Positions 9,499 through 20,609 of a stretch of DNA of 64,000 bases are shown here, piece after piece. Origin of the DNA: CAVOHU01 sp963843385. Its GTDB lineage: Bacteria > Acidobacteriota > Vicinamibacteria > Vicinamibacterales > JAKQTR01. The notes under the pieces were generated by a model that was not told the origin of the DNA, made no database searches, and worked only from the letters and a program-made list of their open reading frames with translations. The stretch covers positions 372,001 to 436,000 of the forward strand of contig CAWJJY010000003.1 of the NCBI GenBank assembly GCA_963843385.1. Direction: 5' to 3'. Each line of letters begins with the position of its first letter. The stretch's first letter is position 1. Made by a program: the position numbers and the translations under genes.

Positions 9499-10356
9499 CT
9501 ATGCCCTCACGCGGACGGCCTCGGCCGCGCGCGCGCGGCTCATCCGGGCGACCCCGTGCGCCTCGTCCTTGAGGCGGCGGACCCCGGCGGGCAGGAACCG
9601 CCGGATTTCGAGGTCCGATTCCGTGTAGTGGTGCGGGCGGGATGGCTCCGACAACGGCACGATGTGCGGGACTTTCGGTCCGCGCGGCTGCTCGGCCAGC
9701 CGCTCTCGATAACGCTGCGGAAACGACGGATAGGTCCGGAATGTCGTCGCGACGACGCCGCCGAGACGCCGGGCGAGCGAGTCGAAATCCACGCGCAGGA
9801 ACTCGTACACCTTCGGATCGGGTCGGCTCGCGAGGTAGTCGTGGACCATCTTCGCCACCTCGGCGAAGAACTGCGGCGTGTGTGTCATGGCCGCCGGCCG
9901 GCCGTCGCCGCGAAGGCTCTTCCTGATCCCGGTGCGATGCGGATCCACGTGGAACAGCTCGTGGACGATCGTGTCGAGCTTCGCCAGCCAGTCGTCTCCG
10001 TCCGGGTAGAGGTCTTCCTTCTGCGAGCCGCGCAGGGTCTGGTCGCAGAATCGGGGCAGCGTGATCGACACGAGGTACGAGATTCGCGCGTGGCCGACGC
10101 GCACCTGGGGCGAGCGCGTGACGAACCACTCCGACCGCCTCGTGAGGCGCCCCGTCCGGCGGTCGCGCCAGAAGTAGTAGCCGGGCTCGCTGTCTGGAAG
10201 CGTCAGGCTGTGGCAGGTCGCGAAGGCACCATCGGTCCCGGTCCTGCCCCACCGGGCGAACACGAGCACCTCGCGCAGGTCGATGAACGAGAGCGCGGGC
10301 ACCCGGTGGATGATGTCCGCCATCAGGACCCGCACGCGCTCGGTGTAGTTGATCAT
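9499..10356 (-). CDS. putative zinc metallopeptidase-like protein (HELFH motif)
   Basis: About 285 residues with the motif VHELFHVDPHRTG near the middle, which matches the HExxH zinc-binding pattern followed by an aspartate or histidine. Flanking segments (LPDGDDWLAKLDTI-like and THTPQFFAEVAKMVHDYL) are helical and could give the third ligand. I do not recognise a named family. The alternative start at 10443 adds 29 residues, but these cover a repeat-like tract (variants of GGGTCA/GGATCA, 10378-10420), so ATG 10356 (MINYTERVRVLMADIIHRV) is preferred. No signal peptide is seen, so the protein is probably cytoplasmic. It could be a peptidase or a non-catalytic relative. Confidence 0.6.
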   Translation of the reverse strand: MINYTERVRVLMADIIHRVPALSFIDLREVLVFARWGRTGTDGAFATCHSLTLPDSEPGYYFWRDRRTGRLTRRSEWFVTRSPQVRVGHARISYLVSITLPRFCDQTLRGSQKEDLYPDGDDWLAKLDTIVHELFHVDPHRTGIRKSLRGDGRPAAMTHTPQFFAEVAKMVHDYLASRPDPKVYEFLRVDFDSLARRLGGVVATTFRTYPSFPQRYRERLAEQPRGPKVPHIVPLSEPSRPHHYTESDLEIRRFLPAGVRRLKDEAHGVARMSRARAAEAVRVRA

Positions 10357-10476
10357 GAGGCCTACGGATGCTGTGATGTGTCGGGTCAGGATCGGGATCA
10401 GGGTCAGGGTCACGGGGGCCACGGAAAACGGTGGGAGTGCCACCTCTTGTCTTTTCGGACCCCGGCCGGCATGCCT

Positions 10477-11325
10477 TTAGCCCCCGGGGCCCTTTTCAGG
10501 CTTCTTCGGGGGCGGCGAGCTGCCTTTGAGTTCTGTTCCCGCCGGCGCGCCGGCGTCGGGCACCGCTTCGAGCGGCAACGGGATCCCGCCGGGCAGACCT
10601 GGTGCGGCGACGGTCTGAGCGTCGGGCGGTACTTCGACCACTCCCATGCGCCTGAGGATGAGCTGCTGCCGCCTGACGAGCCACGGCGAGGGGCGGGCCG
10701 CGTTGTACCGGCGCGGGTTGATAATCACCGCCGCCAGCATCGCCGCCTGCTCGGGCGCCAGGCCCGACGCCGGCTGGCCGAAGTACTGGCGTGAGGCGGC
10801 CTCGACCCCGTAGGTGCCGTCTCCCCACTCGATGACGTTCAGGTAGATTTCGAGGATGCGCCGCTTGCTCAGTTCGGCCTCGAGCCGCCTGGCGATCATG
10901 AACTCACGGATCTTCCGGAGCGGGTTCCGCGATGGCGACAGGTAGAGGTTCTTGGCCAGCTGCTGCGTGATGGTGCTTCCGCCGCGCAGGAACCGTCCCG
11001 TCCGCCAGTTGAGCTCGACCGATTTTTCGAGCTCGTCGAAGTCGATGCCCTCGTGGTCGAAGAAGGCCGCGTCCTCGGTCACCAGGACCGCGCGCTTGAG
11101 GTGGGAGGAGATGTGCTCGTAAGTCACCCACCGCTGGGTCCGGTGCACCGGCTTGCCGGCCCGCCGGGCTTCGTCGGCGCGGATCTCGATGAAGGAGGTC
11201 GTCGGGGGATTCGTCTTGATGAGGGGGCGCACGTCGGGCAGCGTCAGATAGACGTACGCGAGGTATGCGAACGCAAGAGCGGTTCCCGCCGCAACCGCCA
11301 CGCCTGCCGCTCGAAGAATGCGCAC
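10477..11325 (-). CDS. mtgA: monofunctional peptidoglycan glycosyltransferase MtgA
   Basis: This 282-residue GT51 enzyme polymerises lipid II into glycan strands at the outer face of the inner membrane. An N-terminal anchor (GTALAFAYLAYVYLTL) precedes the conserved motifs EDAAFFDHEGIDFDELEKS (catalytic Glu), RGGSTITQQLAKNLYL, RKIREFMIARRLE and KRRILEIYLN. There is no transpeptidase domain. The C-terminal 50 residues are Pro/Gly-rich and likely disordered. The GTG start at 11325 follows the aminotransferase stop by seven bases, so the two are probably cotranscribed, though they have no obvious shared function. Confidence 0.93.
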   Translation of the reverse strand: MRILRAAGVAVAAGTALAFAYLAYVYLTLPDVRPLIKTNPPTTSFIEIRADEARRAGKPVHRTQRWVTYEHISSHLKRAVLVTEDAAFFDHEGIDFDELEKSVELNWRTGRFLRGGSTITQQLAKNLYLSPSRNPLRKIREFMIARRLEAELSKRRILEIYLNVIEWGDGTYGVEAASRQYFGQPASGLAPEQAAMLAAVIINPRRYNAARPSPWLVRRQQLILRRMGVVEVPPDAQTVAAPGLPGGIPLPLEAVPDAGAPAGTELKGSSPPPKKPEKGPGG

Positions 11326-11332
11326 GTGACCC

Positions 11333-12496
11333 TCAGGTGCCGAGCTGTTTCAGCGCCTGACGAGCCGCGGCGGGTCCGGCTTCGAGCTCGATTCCGACTC
11401 CGTGCGCGCGGAGAACCTGTTCGAAGGCCTCGAGGAACAACAGGATGATCTGCTCCGTCGAGCTCGCGCCCATCAACCCGACGCGCCAGATGCGGCCGGC
11501 GAGCGGACCGAGCCCGGCCCCGATTTCGATGTTGAACCGGGTGAGCATCTGCTTCCGGACCGATGCCTCGTCGACGCCCTCCGGCACACGGACGGCGTTC
11601 AGCGTCCACAGACGGTCGCTCGGCGGAGGCAGCAGGCCCAGGCCCATCGCCGAGAGCGCTTCGGTCAAGGCCAGATGATGGCGGCGGTGCCGCTCCCAGC
11701 GTGCCTCCAGGCCCTCTTCCTCGACCATGGTCAGCGACTCACGCAGCGCGTAGACGAGGCTCGCGCAGATGGTGTGGTGGTACTTGCGCCTGAGCCAGTA
11801 GTCTTCGAGCAGGCCGAGGTCGAAGTAGAAGCTCGGCGACCGAACGCGCTTCGACAAGGCGGCAGGCGTGAAGACGATCGGCGCGATCCCGGAGGGCGCG
11901 CCGATGCACTTCTGCGCGCAGCTGTAGCACACGCCGATGCCCCAGGCCCCGACATCGAGCGGGTGACCGCCGAGCGAGGTGACCGCGTCGACGATGGTGA
12001 TCCCGCCGTGCTCGCGAGCGACTGAGGCGATGGCTTCAATCGGGTTCAGGACCCCGGTGGAGGTCTCGGCGTGCACGACGGTGATCACGTCGGCCGCCTG
12101 TGCCTTCAGGGCGCGCCTCACCGCGTCGGGATCGCAGGCGCGGCCCCACTCGTAGTCGAGGCGGGTCACCTGCCCGCCGTACCGCTGGCACATCTGGACG
12201 AGCCGCTCCGCGAAGTACCCTCCGACCAGAGACAGCACCCGGGTGCCGCCCGTGACCATGTTGGCCACGGCGGTCTCCATGGCCGAGGTCCCGGTCCCCG
12301 ACACCGCGAAGGCGAACGATCCCTCCGGCGCCCTGAACGTGCGGCCGAGCTGCCCGCGCAGGTCGTCCATCATCGACATCAGATCGGGATCGAGATGGCT
12401 GAGCACCGGCGTGGACAGGGCGCGCATGACGCGCGGGGGCACCATGCTGGGACCGGGGCCGAGGAGAATGCGTTCGGTAGCGGACAATTCAGTCAT
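11333..12496 (-). CDS. class V aminotransferase, alanine-glyoxylate/serine-pyruvate type
   Basis: A 387-residue fold-type I PLP enzyme. It opens with LLGPGPSMVPPRVMRAL, the hallmark of the AGT/SPT group, has SGTGTSAMETAVANM for phosphate binding, a DAVTSLGG aspartate, and the Schiff-base lysine in SCAQKCIGAPSG. Alanine-glyoxylate aminotransferases turn glyoxylate into glycine with alanine or serine as donor. The next gene upstream resembles 4-hydroxy-2-oxoglutarate aldolase, which releases glyoxylate, so the pair makes biochemical sense. The gap between them is 133 bases. A serine-pyruvate or purine-catabolic (ureidoglycine) role is the main alternative. Confidence 0.88.
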   Translation of the reverse strand: MTELSATERILLGPGPSMVPPRVMRALSTPVLSHLDPDLMSMMDDLRGQLGRTFRAPEGSFAFAVSGTGTSAMETAVANMVTGGTRVLSLVGGYFAERLVQMCQRYGGQVTRLDYEWGRACDPDAVRRALKAQAADVITVVHAETSTGVLNPIEAIASVAREHGGITIVDAVTSLGGHPLDVGAWGIGVCYSCAQKCIGAPSGIAPIVFTPAALSKRVRSPSFYFDLGLLEDYWLRRKYHHTICASLVYALRESLTMVEEEGLEARWERHRRHHLALTEALSAMGLGLLPPPSDRLWTLNAVRVPEGVDEASVRKQMLTRFNIEIGAGLGPLAGRIWRVGLMGASSTEQIILLFLEAFEQVLRAHGVGIELEAGPAAARQALKQLGT

Positions 12497-12629
12497 AGGA
12501 CCTGCTCACGGAAATCATCGACGTTGAGATCGCGTGTCACGAGAATCGGCGTCCGGCTGCCGGTCATCGGACCTGCCTTGGGTGGCGGTTCTTTCGGGCG
12601 CAAGGCGATCCGCCGCAAGCCCGACACGA

Positions 12630-13514
12630 TCAGGATTCGCTTCGCAACTGCTCGAGCTGACCTCGCATGGTCTCGATCGCCGCGGCCGGCGCGGGCCGCA
12701 GTGGACCGCGCGGCGCCCCGCCGACGTAGCCGGCCAGCTCCATCGCGGCCTTCAGCCCGGCGACGCCGAACACCGAGGTCACCGACCTGGCAAGTGGCGT
12801 GATTCGTCGCTGCAGCGCGCGGGCTTCGTCGTGGCGGCCGGCGCGGGCGAGATCGAACAGGCGCACGCAGAGATCGGGCACGACCCCGGCGACGGCCACG
12901 ATGCCCCCGATGGCCCCGACCAGGAGCGCGGGATGAAGCGTCGGCGCCGAACCGACCAGCACCTGGAACGACTCGGGTGTCCGCGCCACCGCGTCGGCAA
13001 CCTGGGCCACGTCGCCGTTGGAGTCCTTCAGCCCGATGATGTTCGGATGCTCCGCGAGCTGCGCGATGGCGTCGATCGGCAGATTCAGCCCGGTGTACAC
13101 CGTGACGTTGTAGAGCAGCACCGGCACGGGTGACGCGTCTGCCACTGCCCGGTAGTGAGCCACCAGCGCCTCGGCCGTCATCTGGCCTTTGAAGTACGAC
13201 GGCGTCACCACCAGTGCCGCGTCCGCGCCCGCCCGCGCAGCCCGGCGCGTGGCGGCAACGGTCGCGCGCGTGGACTGGCGGCCCGTGCCGACGAGCATCA
13301 CGCGGTCGGCCGGCACGCATTCACGCGCCGCCGCCACGAAACGTTCTCCTTCGTCATCGTCCACGAAGGCCGCCTCGCCGTTCGATCCGAGGACGAGCAC
13401 GCCGCGCAGGCCGGTCGTCATGAGCCGGGAGAGGTTCGTCTTCACCGCCGCCAGATCGATCTCGTCGTTCTTGAACGGGGTGGCGATTGGAGGGTAGACG
13501 CCTTTGAGATCCAT
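12630..13514 (-). CDS. DapA-superfamily aldolase, closest in style to 4-hydroxy-2-oxoglutarate aldolase
   Basis: A 294-residue TIM-barrel class I aldolase. It begins GVYPPIATPF, has VLGSNGEAAFVDDDE in the GTTGE position, YNVTVYTGLNLP with the catalytic tyrosine, and the Schiff-base lysine in NIIGLKDSNGD. The C-terminal FGVAGLKAAMELAGYVGG and the LGSNGE form, with Ser replacing the Thr-Thr of dihydrodipicolinate synthase, match what I recall of animal HOGA1 better than DapA. HOGA splits 4-hydroxy-2-oxoglutarate into pyruvate and glyoxylate. The neighbouring AGT-like gene could remove the glyoxylate. A DapA or N-acetylneuraminate lyase role is less likely from these motifs. Confidence 0.85.
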   Translation of the reverse strand: MDLKGVYPPIATPFKNDEIDLAAVKTNLSRLMTTGLRGVLVLGSNGEAAFVDDDEGERFVAAARECVPADRVMLVGTGRQSTRATVAATRRAARAGADAALVVTPSYFKGQMTAEALVAHYRAVADASPVPVLLYNVTVYTGLNLPIDAIAQLAEHPNIIGLKDSNGDVAQVADAVARTPESFQVLVGSAPTLHPALLVGAIGGIVAVAGVVPDLCVRLFDLARAGRHDEARALQRRITPLARSVTSVFGVAGLKAAMELAGYVGGAPRGPLRPAPAAAIETMRGQLEQLRSES

Positions 13515-13559
13515 GCCACGTATTGTTTCCTTGCGGGTGCCCTGCCGTCCAGCCCCGGG

Positions 13560-16022
<2,463 letters not shown>

Positions 16023-16155
16023 CCGCAGATCTCCTGGGCCGCCGATCGCGGTGGCCCAACCCTGACCAGCCCAACTCGTCTCGCGCACGGGGGCCCTGGC
16101 GCCCGGCGTGCGGTCACCGTAAGCCGCATCAGTATCCTGCCCGCCCCGACTCGAG

Positions 16156-17163
16156 TCAACGCGCGGGCGCCTCGTCGCGCCGGCGGCCCGCCGGGTTCGC
16201 GAGCCTCGAGACAGGCGTCTGGACGATGAGGTTGACCGACAGCACGGTGACGAAGATCGCCGCCGCCGGGCAGAGCGTCCACGGCGCGTCCGCCAGCGTC
16301 GCCGCGCTCGCCGCCTCCTGCAGCATCGTCCCCCAGCTGGGCGTCGGATCGGGGAATCCGAGCCCCACATACGACAACGTGGCTTCGGCGAGGATGAAGG
16401 CAGACAGCAGTAGCGTGGCTTGCGTGGCAAGAAACCCGCGGCACGCCGGCATCAGGTGCCGGAACAGGAGGCGCCACGTCCCTGCGCCGGCAGCGACGGC
16501 CGCGAGTGCGTATTCGCGGCTTCGCTCGACGGCGACGATGGCCCGCACGCCTCGCGCAATCATGGGCCAGCCGACCGAGGCAAGAACCGCGGCGACCAGC
16601 GCGAACACCGCGCCGGGTGGCAGCACGGGCGGAAGCGCGGCGCGCAGGGCCAGCACGACGTACATGGCCGGCAACACGAGGACGAAATCGGACAGCCGCA
16701 TCAGCAGTTCGTCGGTCCATCCTCCGGAGATCCCGGCCACGCCGCCAATCAACCCGCCGATGACCAGCGCGCCGAGCACCGCGATCAGGGCGACCGCCAG
16801 CGAGGCCCGGGCGCCGTAGAGAAGCCGGGCCCAGAGATCACGGCCGAGGCTGTCGCCCCCAAGCGGCAGCCATGGCCCTTCCTCCTCGTTGCTGGCGCGA
16901 ACGAGCACGCCGCCGTCGAACCAGGTCAGGGGCACCCGACGGGTTGCATCTTCCTCGTAGCGCCGCTCGAGGCGGTTGACCAGCCGCAGCGGATGCACGA
17001 ACGGAAGGTGCCAGGCTCCATTCGTGTCAACGATGTGGACGCCCGCCGGCGGGGCCAGTGATCGGTCGGCGAACCGGACGCCGGGGTCGTGGGCGGCCAG
17101 CAGCGGCGCCAGCGCCGCCGCCAGCACCACCAACGCGAGCCCCACGCCGCCCACGATCCTCAC
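16156..17163 (-). CDS. peptide/nickel-type ABC transporter permease (DppC-like)
   Basis: A 335-residue permease with an N-terminal helix, a long outer segment of about 100 residues, then five to six helices. The family mark LGGDSLGRDLWARLLYGARA precedes the BPD-transport domain, and the EAA loop is near AVAAGAGTWRLLFRHLMPA. It forms the import channel with the upstream DppB-like protein (four-base overlap, translationally coupled). Peptides or opines are usual substrates, and the real one is unknown. No ATPase genes are in the window, so energising subunits must be elsewhere. Confidence 0.9.
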   Translation of the reverse strand: MRIVGGVGLALVVLAAALAPLLAAHDPGVRFADRSLAPPAGVHIVDTNGAWHLPFVHPLRLVNRLERRYEEDATRRVPLTWFDGGVLVRASNEEEGPWLPLGGDSLGRDLWARLLYGARASLAVALIAVLGALVIGGLIGGVAGISGGWTDELLMRLSDFVLVLPAMYVVLALRAALPPVLPPGAVFALVAAVLASVGWPMIARGVRAIVAVERSREYALAAVAAGAGTWRLLFRHLMPACRGFLATQATLLLSAFILAEATLSYVGLGFPDPTPSWGTMLQEAASAATLADAPWTLCPAAAIFVTVLSVNLIVQTPVSRLANPAGRRRDEAPAR

Positions 17164-18137
17164 GACTCGGTTCCCACGCGTTCCCGCACCCGCGGATCGA
17201 GCATCGCGAGCACCAGGTCGGAGAGCAGCCCTCCAATGGCGAGAAACGCGCCGCCGGCAGCGGCGCAGCCGGCGACCAGGTAGAGATCGCGGGACCGCAG
17301 GCCGTCGTACATGAGCCGTCCAAGCCCGGGCCAGGAGGTGACGATCTCGACAATGAAGGAACCGCTCAGCAGGCTGCCGAGGATCAATCCGTAGACGGCT
17401 ACGATTGACCGCATCGCGGGCTTGAGTGCCGTGCGCCAGATCAGGCGCCGGCTCGAGGCCCCTTGCGCGGCGCCTGCCAGGATGAACGGCTCAGCGAGCG
17501 CCTCGGTCATGGCCTGCGCCTGCAGGCGCTCGAGCGTGGCCGAGATGGGCAGCGCCAGGGCCAGGGCGGGCACGACCAGGTGCCAGGCGATGTCGATCAC
17601 CCCGGCGATCCAGCCCGCGCCGACCGGCGAGAGCGATCGCATCCCTCCGGCCGGAAACCAGCCCGTGCGCGCCGCGAGCAGGACCAGCAGGAGCGAACTG
17701 AGCAATGTGGGAAGTGAAAGCGCGAGCAGCGATCCGCTGCGGATGAGCGCCACCAGCGCCCGCCGCCGGCTCGCGCCGGCGATCACGCCAAGCGGCAGGC
17801 CGATCAGGGTCGCCGCGGCGAGCGCGACCGCGGCAAGCAGCGCCGTATTGAGTGCGCGCTCACCGACCAGCGACGCGACAGGCCGGCCGTACATCAACGA
17901 GGGCCCGAGGTCGAAGCGAATCACGCGCCCGAGCCACGTCGCGTATTGAGCCAGGAGGGGGCGATCCAGGCCGAGCCGCGCGCGCTCGGCGGCCAGCACC
18001 GATGCCGGCACACCCGTCCCCACCTGTTCCGTCGTGATGTCGCCCGGCGACAGGCGCGTGAGCAACAGGGCGCCTGACGACACGACAAGGACGAGCAGCA
18101 CCCCGAACCCGAGCCGGCGTATCAGGTAACGGACCAT
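17160..18137 (-). CDS. peptide/nickel-type ABC transporter permease (DppB-like)
   Basis: A 325-residue inner-membrane protein. It starts MVRYLIRRLGFGVLLVL, the standard DppB/OppB N-terminus, has a periplasmic segment with LGLDRPLLAQYATWLGRV, and ends with FIVEIVTSWPGLGRLMYDGL, another family hallmark. It pairs with the DppC-like protein. The expected substrate-binding protein gene lies 4.7 kb upstream on the same strand, separated by two histidine kinase genes that run the opposite way, so the transport operon appears to have been split. Confidence 0.92.
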   Translation of the reverse strand: MVRYLIRRLGFGVLLVLVVSSGALLLTRLSPGDITTEQVGTGVPASVLAAERARLGLDRPLLAQYATWLGRVIRFDLGPSLMYGRPVASLVGERALNTALLAAVALAAATLIGLPLGVIAGASRRRALVALIRSGSLLALSLPTLLSSLLLVLLAARTGWFPAGGMRSLSPVGAGWIAGVIDIAWHLVVPALALALPISATLERLQAQAMTEALAEPFILAGAAQGASSRRLIWRTALKPAMRSIVAVYGLILGSLLSGSFIVEIVTSWPGLGRLMYDGLRSRDLYLVAGCAAAGGAFLAIGGLLSDLVLAMLDPRVRERVGTES

Positions 18138-18231
18138 CGGACCGTGGAAATGATAACCGGGACTGGGGATCTGGTGATTCCCGATTCTCAGGCCTGGCTG
18201 GTTACATAGATGAAAATGAGAACCGGGGCGA

Positions 18232-18237
18232 TATAGT
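18232..18237 (+). promoter_or_regulatory. possible -10 element (TATAGT) upstream of the tandem histidine kinases
   Basis: TATAGT lies 63 bases before the kinase ATG in an AT-richer patch (18200-18240), within the 162-base divergent gap to the dppB-like gene. ATGAAA, 16 bases upstream, is a weak -35 match. GGAGGAG at about 18278 is the only plausible ribosome site, a little far from the ATG. Confidence 0.35.
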
Positions 18238-18299
18238 ACACAAGCCCAAGCGGGACCGGACGGAACGACCGCTTTGTTGGAGGAGTTGGCCCCGTTCCC

Positions 18300-20609
18300 A
18301 TGACGGTGAAAACACTCCCATCCGTGCCCGGCGCCGCCCCCTCGAGCACTTCAAGCGTTTCCAGCGCGGCGTCACTCCTGGCGCGGGATCCGTTCCTGCG
18401 CGCGTTCGTGGTGTCGCTCGCCGCACTCGCCGCGCTGCTGCTCGTGCCGGCGGTCCCCAGCCTCGCGAGCCCCTCCTTCGGCACGTTGTGCCTGCCATCG
18501 TTCATCATCGCCTGGGCCGCCCTGGGTGCCTGGTTCAGGCTCGGCAGGATCCCCGCTCGCGAAGACCGGCGGTTCTGGGCGTGGATCGGCACCGGATTCT
18601 GCGGATGGCTGACTGCGCTGCTGATTTACGCGCTGGTCCCGCTCGTTCCAGCCTTGAATCGGTGGGGCAACGCGGTCGGCGACGGCGTGTTCCTCGCCAG
18701 CTATGCCGCGTGGTTCCTGGGCCTCGAGACGAGGCCGCACCGCGGTGTCCGCCCGGCGATCGCCGCCGCAGAGCGACGGCTGACCTTCCTGGGAATGGCC
18801 TGCATGGTCGTCGGCTGGCTCGCCTATGCGGTGATCGTGCCGGCCCTTCGCGGCGGGTTCTTCGTGGGCGGCCTCCAGTTGAGCCGGTTCGTCTTCGTGG
18901 TTCTCGACATCGTCCTCGCCTCCCGGCTGGCTCTGCTGCTCAGAGACGCGGACCGGTTCCGGTGGCGTGCCGTATACGGACTGTTGTTGCTGGGCGTCAT
19001 GGGACTGGCGGTGCTGAACAGCCTGGACTGCCCCGCCGGCGCAAGGGAGGCGGGGTCCTGGACGAGCTGGCCGTTCCCTGCGCTGTGGATGTCGGCGCTG
19101 GTCGGCTTCGTTGTCGCCACACGGATCAGGCACGTGCCGGACTTGGAGGCCGTCCCGGTCGAGACCGACGTTTCCACGCTGTCATCGGGGCTCGAACCGA
19201 TCTGGTCAGGGAGCTTCCTCGTCCTGGGAGCCTTCACCTTCCCTGCCGTGCACGTCGCGTTGCGTGCCATGGCGGTCGAATCATCCCGAGACGGTCAGCT
19301 TGAAAGTCTCGTCGTCGCGACAGGCATGCTCTCGCTGGGGGGACTGGCGGCGCTGGCCTATCGCAGCCTCGACCGCCAGCGCGCCAGCCTGCATCGCGAA
19401 CGGCACGAACTCGAATCGCGCATGATGCAGGCTCAGAAGATGGAGGCCATTGGCCGCCTGGCTGGAGGCGTGGCGCACGACTTCAACAACCTTCTCACGG
19501 CGATAGGCGGCTACGCCGACCTGGCGAGGGAGAGCCTGAGGCCCGGCCATTCCTCGCTCGATGCGCTGGCCCAGGTGCGGATTGCCGCCGATCGAGCCGC
19601 CGCGCTGACCAAGCAGTTGCTCGCCTTCAGCAGGCGACAGTTGCTCAAGCCCGAGCCGTTGCAGCTCAATCGGACCGTGATCGGCCTGGAGCCTGCGTTG
19701 AGGCAGGTGGTCGGAGTTCACGTCGAGCTGCGGACCTGCCTCGATCCCGATCTAGGCTGGGCGAGCGCCGACGCCAGCCAGATGGAACAGGTGCTGCTCA
19801 ACCTCGTGGTCAACGCGCGCGACGCCATGCCAGCGGGCGGCACGGTGACCATCTCGACCGCCAACGGAGAACTGCAGCCCGCGGATGTCGAGGACTGGCC
19901 GGCCGTCACCCCTGGGCCCTGCATTCGGCTGGAAGTTCGCGACACCGGGGCCGGGATCCCGCCGGACGTGCTGCCGCAGATCTTCGAACCGTTCTTCACG
20001 ACGAAAACCGCAGGAGCAGGCACCGGGCTCGGACTCTCCATGGTGTACGGCATCCTGCGCCAGAGCGGCGGGACCATCGCCGTCAGAAGCCAGGAGCACT
20101 CGGGCACGGTGTTCTCGATCTCGCTGCCGCGCATCCCCGGCCCGCCCGCCGCGACCGCGTACGCCGGCGCGACGGCCGCCGGGAAAGGAACCGAGACCGT
20201 CCTGCTGGTGGAGGACGAACCGGCCGTCCGCGAGCTTGCGCGCTCGATGCTGGTGCGGCAGGGCTACACCGTGCTGGCGGCGTCGAGCGGTGACGAGGCG
20301 CTGCGGGCCGCCGCCCGGTACGAGGGTCACATCGACTTGCTCCTGACCGACGTGGTCATGCCGGGGATGAGCGGTCCCGAGCTCGCCAGGCGGATGACGG
20401 CCGGGCAGCCGGGCCTGCGCCTGCTGTTCATGACGGGCTACACCGACGATGCCATGCTGCGCCACGGGCTGGTGGACGGAGTGGTCAAGGTGCTACAGAA
20501 ACCGTTTTCGCAGCAGGAGATCTCGGCCGGCGTCAGAGCCGCGCTGGATCGTGCGGAGGCGGGATCTGACGCGGCAGTGCGCCCCGGCGGACACGGAGTG
20601 CTGCGGTGA
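18300..20609 (+). CDS. membrane-bound hybrid histidine kinase with C-terminal receiver
   Basis: 769 residues. The first 350 hold about eight membrane helices with no recognised sensor domain. The kinase core has the H-box MEAIGRLAGGVAHDFNNLL, N-box NLVVNARDAMPAGG, G1 VRDTGAGIPP and FEPFFTTKTAGAGTGLGLSM. From about 645 a receiver follows with acidic pair VEDEP, phospho-acceptor LLTDVVMPGMSG and lysine near LQKPFSQQE. It should autophosphorylate and pass phosphate to its own receiver; no output domain is present. Its stop overlaps the GTG start of a paralogous kinase by four bases, so both are made together and may form a pair. Confidence 0.92.
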   Translation: MTVKTLPSVPGAAPSSTSSVSSAASLLARDPFLRAFVVSLAALAALLLVPAVPSLASPSFGTLCLPSFIIAWAALGAWFRLGRIPAREDRRFWAWIGTGFCGWLTALLIYALVPLVPALNRWGNAVGDGVFLASYAAWFLGLETRPHRGVRPAIAAAERRLTFLGMACMVVGWLAYAVIVPALRGGFFVGGLQLSRFVFVVLDIVLASRLALLLRDADRFRWRAVYGLLLLGVMGLAVLNSLDCPAGAREAGSWTSWPFPALWMSALVGFVVATRIRHVPDLEAVPVETDVSTLSSGLEPIWSGSFLVLGAFTFPAVHVALRAMAVESSRDGQLESLVVATGMLSLGGLAALAYRSLDRQRASLHRERHELESRMMQAQKMEAIGRLAGGVAHDFNNLLTAIGGYADLARESLRPGHSSLDALAQVRIAADRAAALTKQLLAFSRRQLLKPEPLQLNRTVIGLEPALRQVVGVHVELRTCLDPDLGWASADASQMEQVLLNLVVNARDAMPAGGTVTISTANGELQPADVEDWPAVTPGPCIRLEVRDTGAGIPPDVLPQIFEPFFTTKTAGAGTGLGLSMVYGILRQSGGTIAVRSQEHSGTVFSISLPRIPGPPAATAYAGATAAGKGTETVLLVEDEPAVRELARSMLVRQGYTVLAASSGDEALRAAARYEGHIDLLLTDVVMPGMSGPELARRMTAGQPGLRLLFMTGYTDDAMLRHGLVDGVVKVLQKPFSQQEISAGVRAALDRAEAGSDAAVRPGGHGVLR

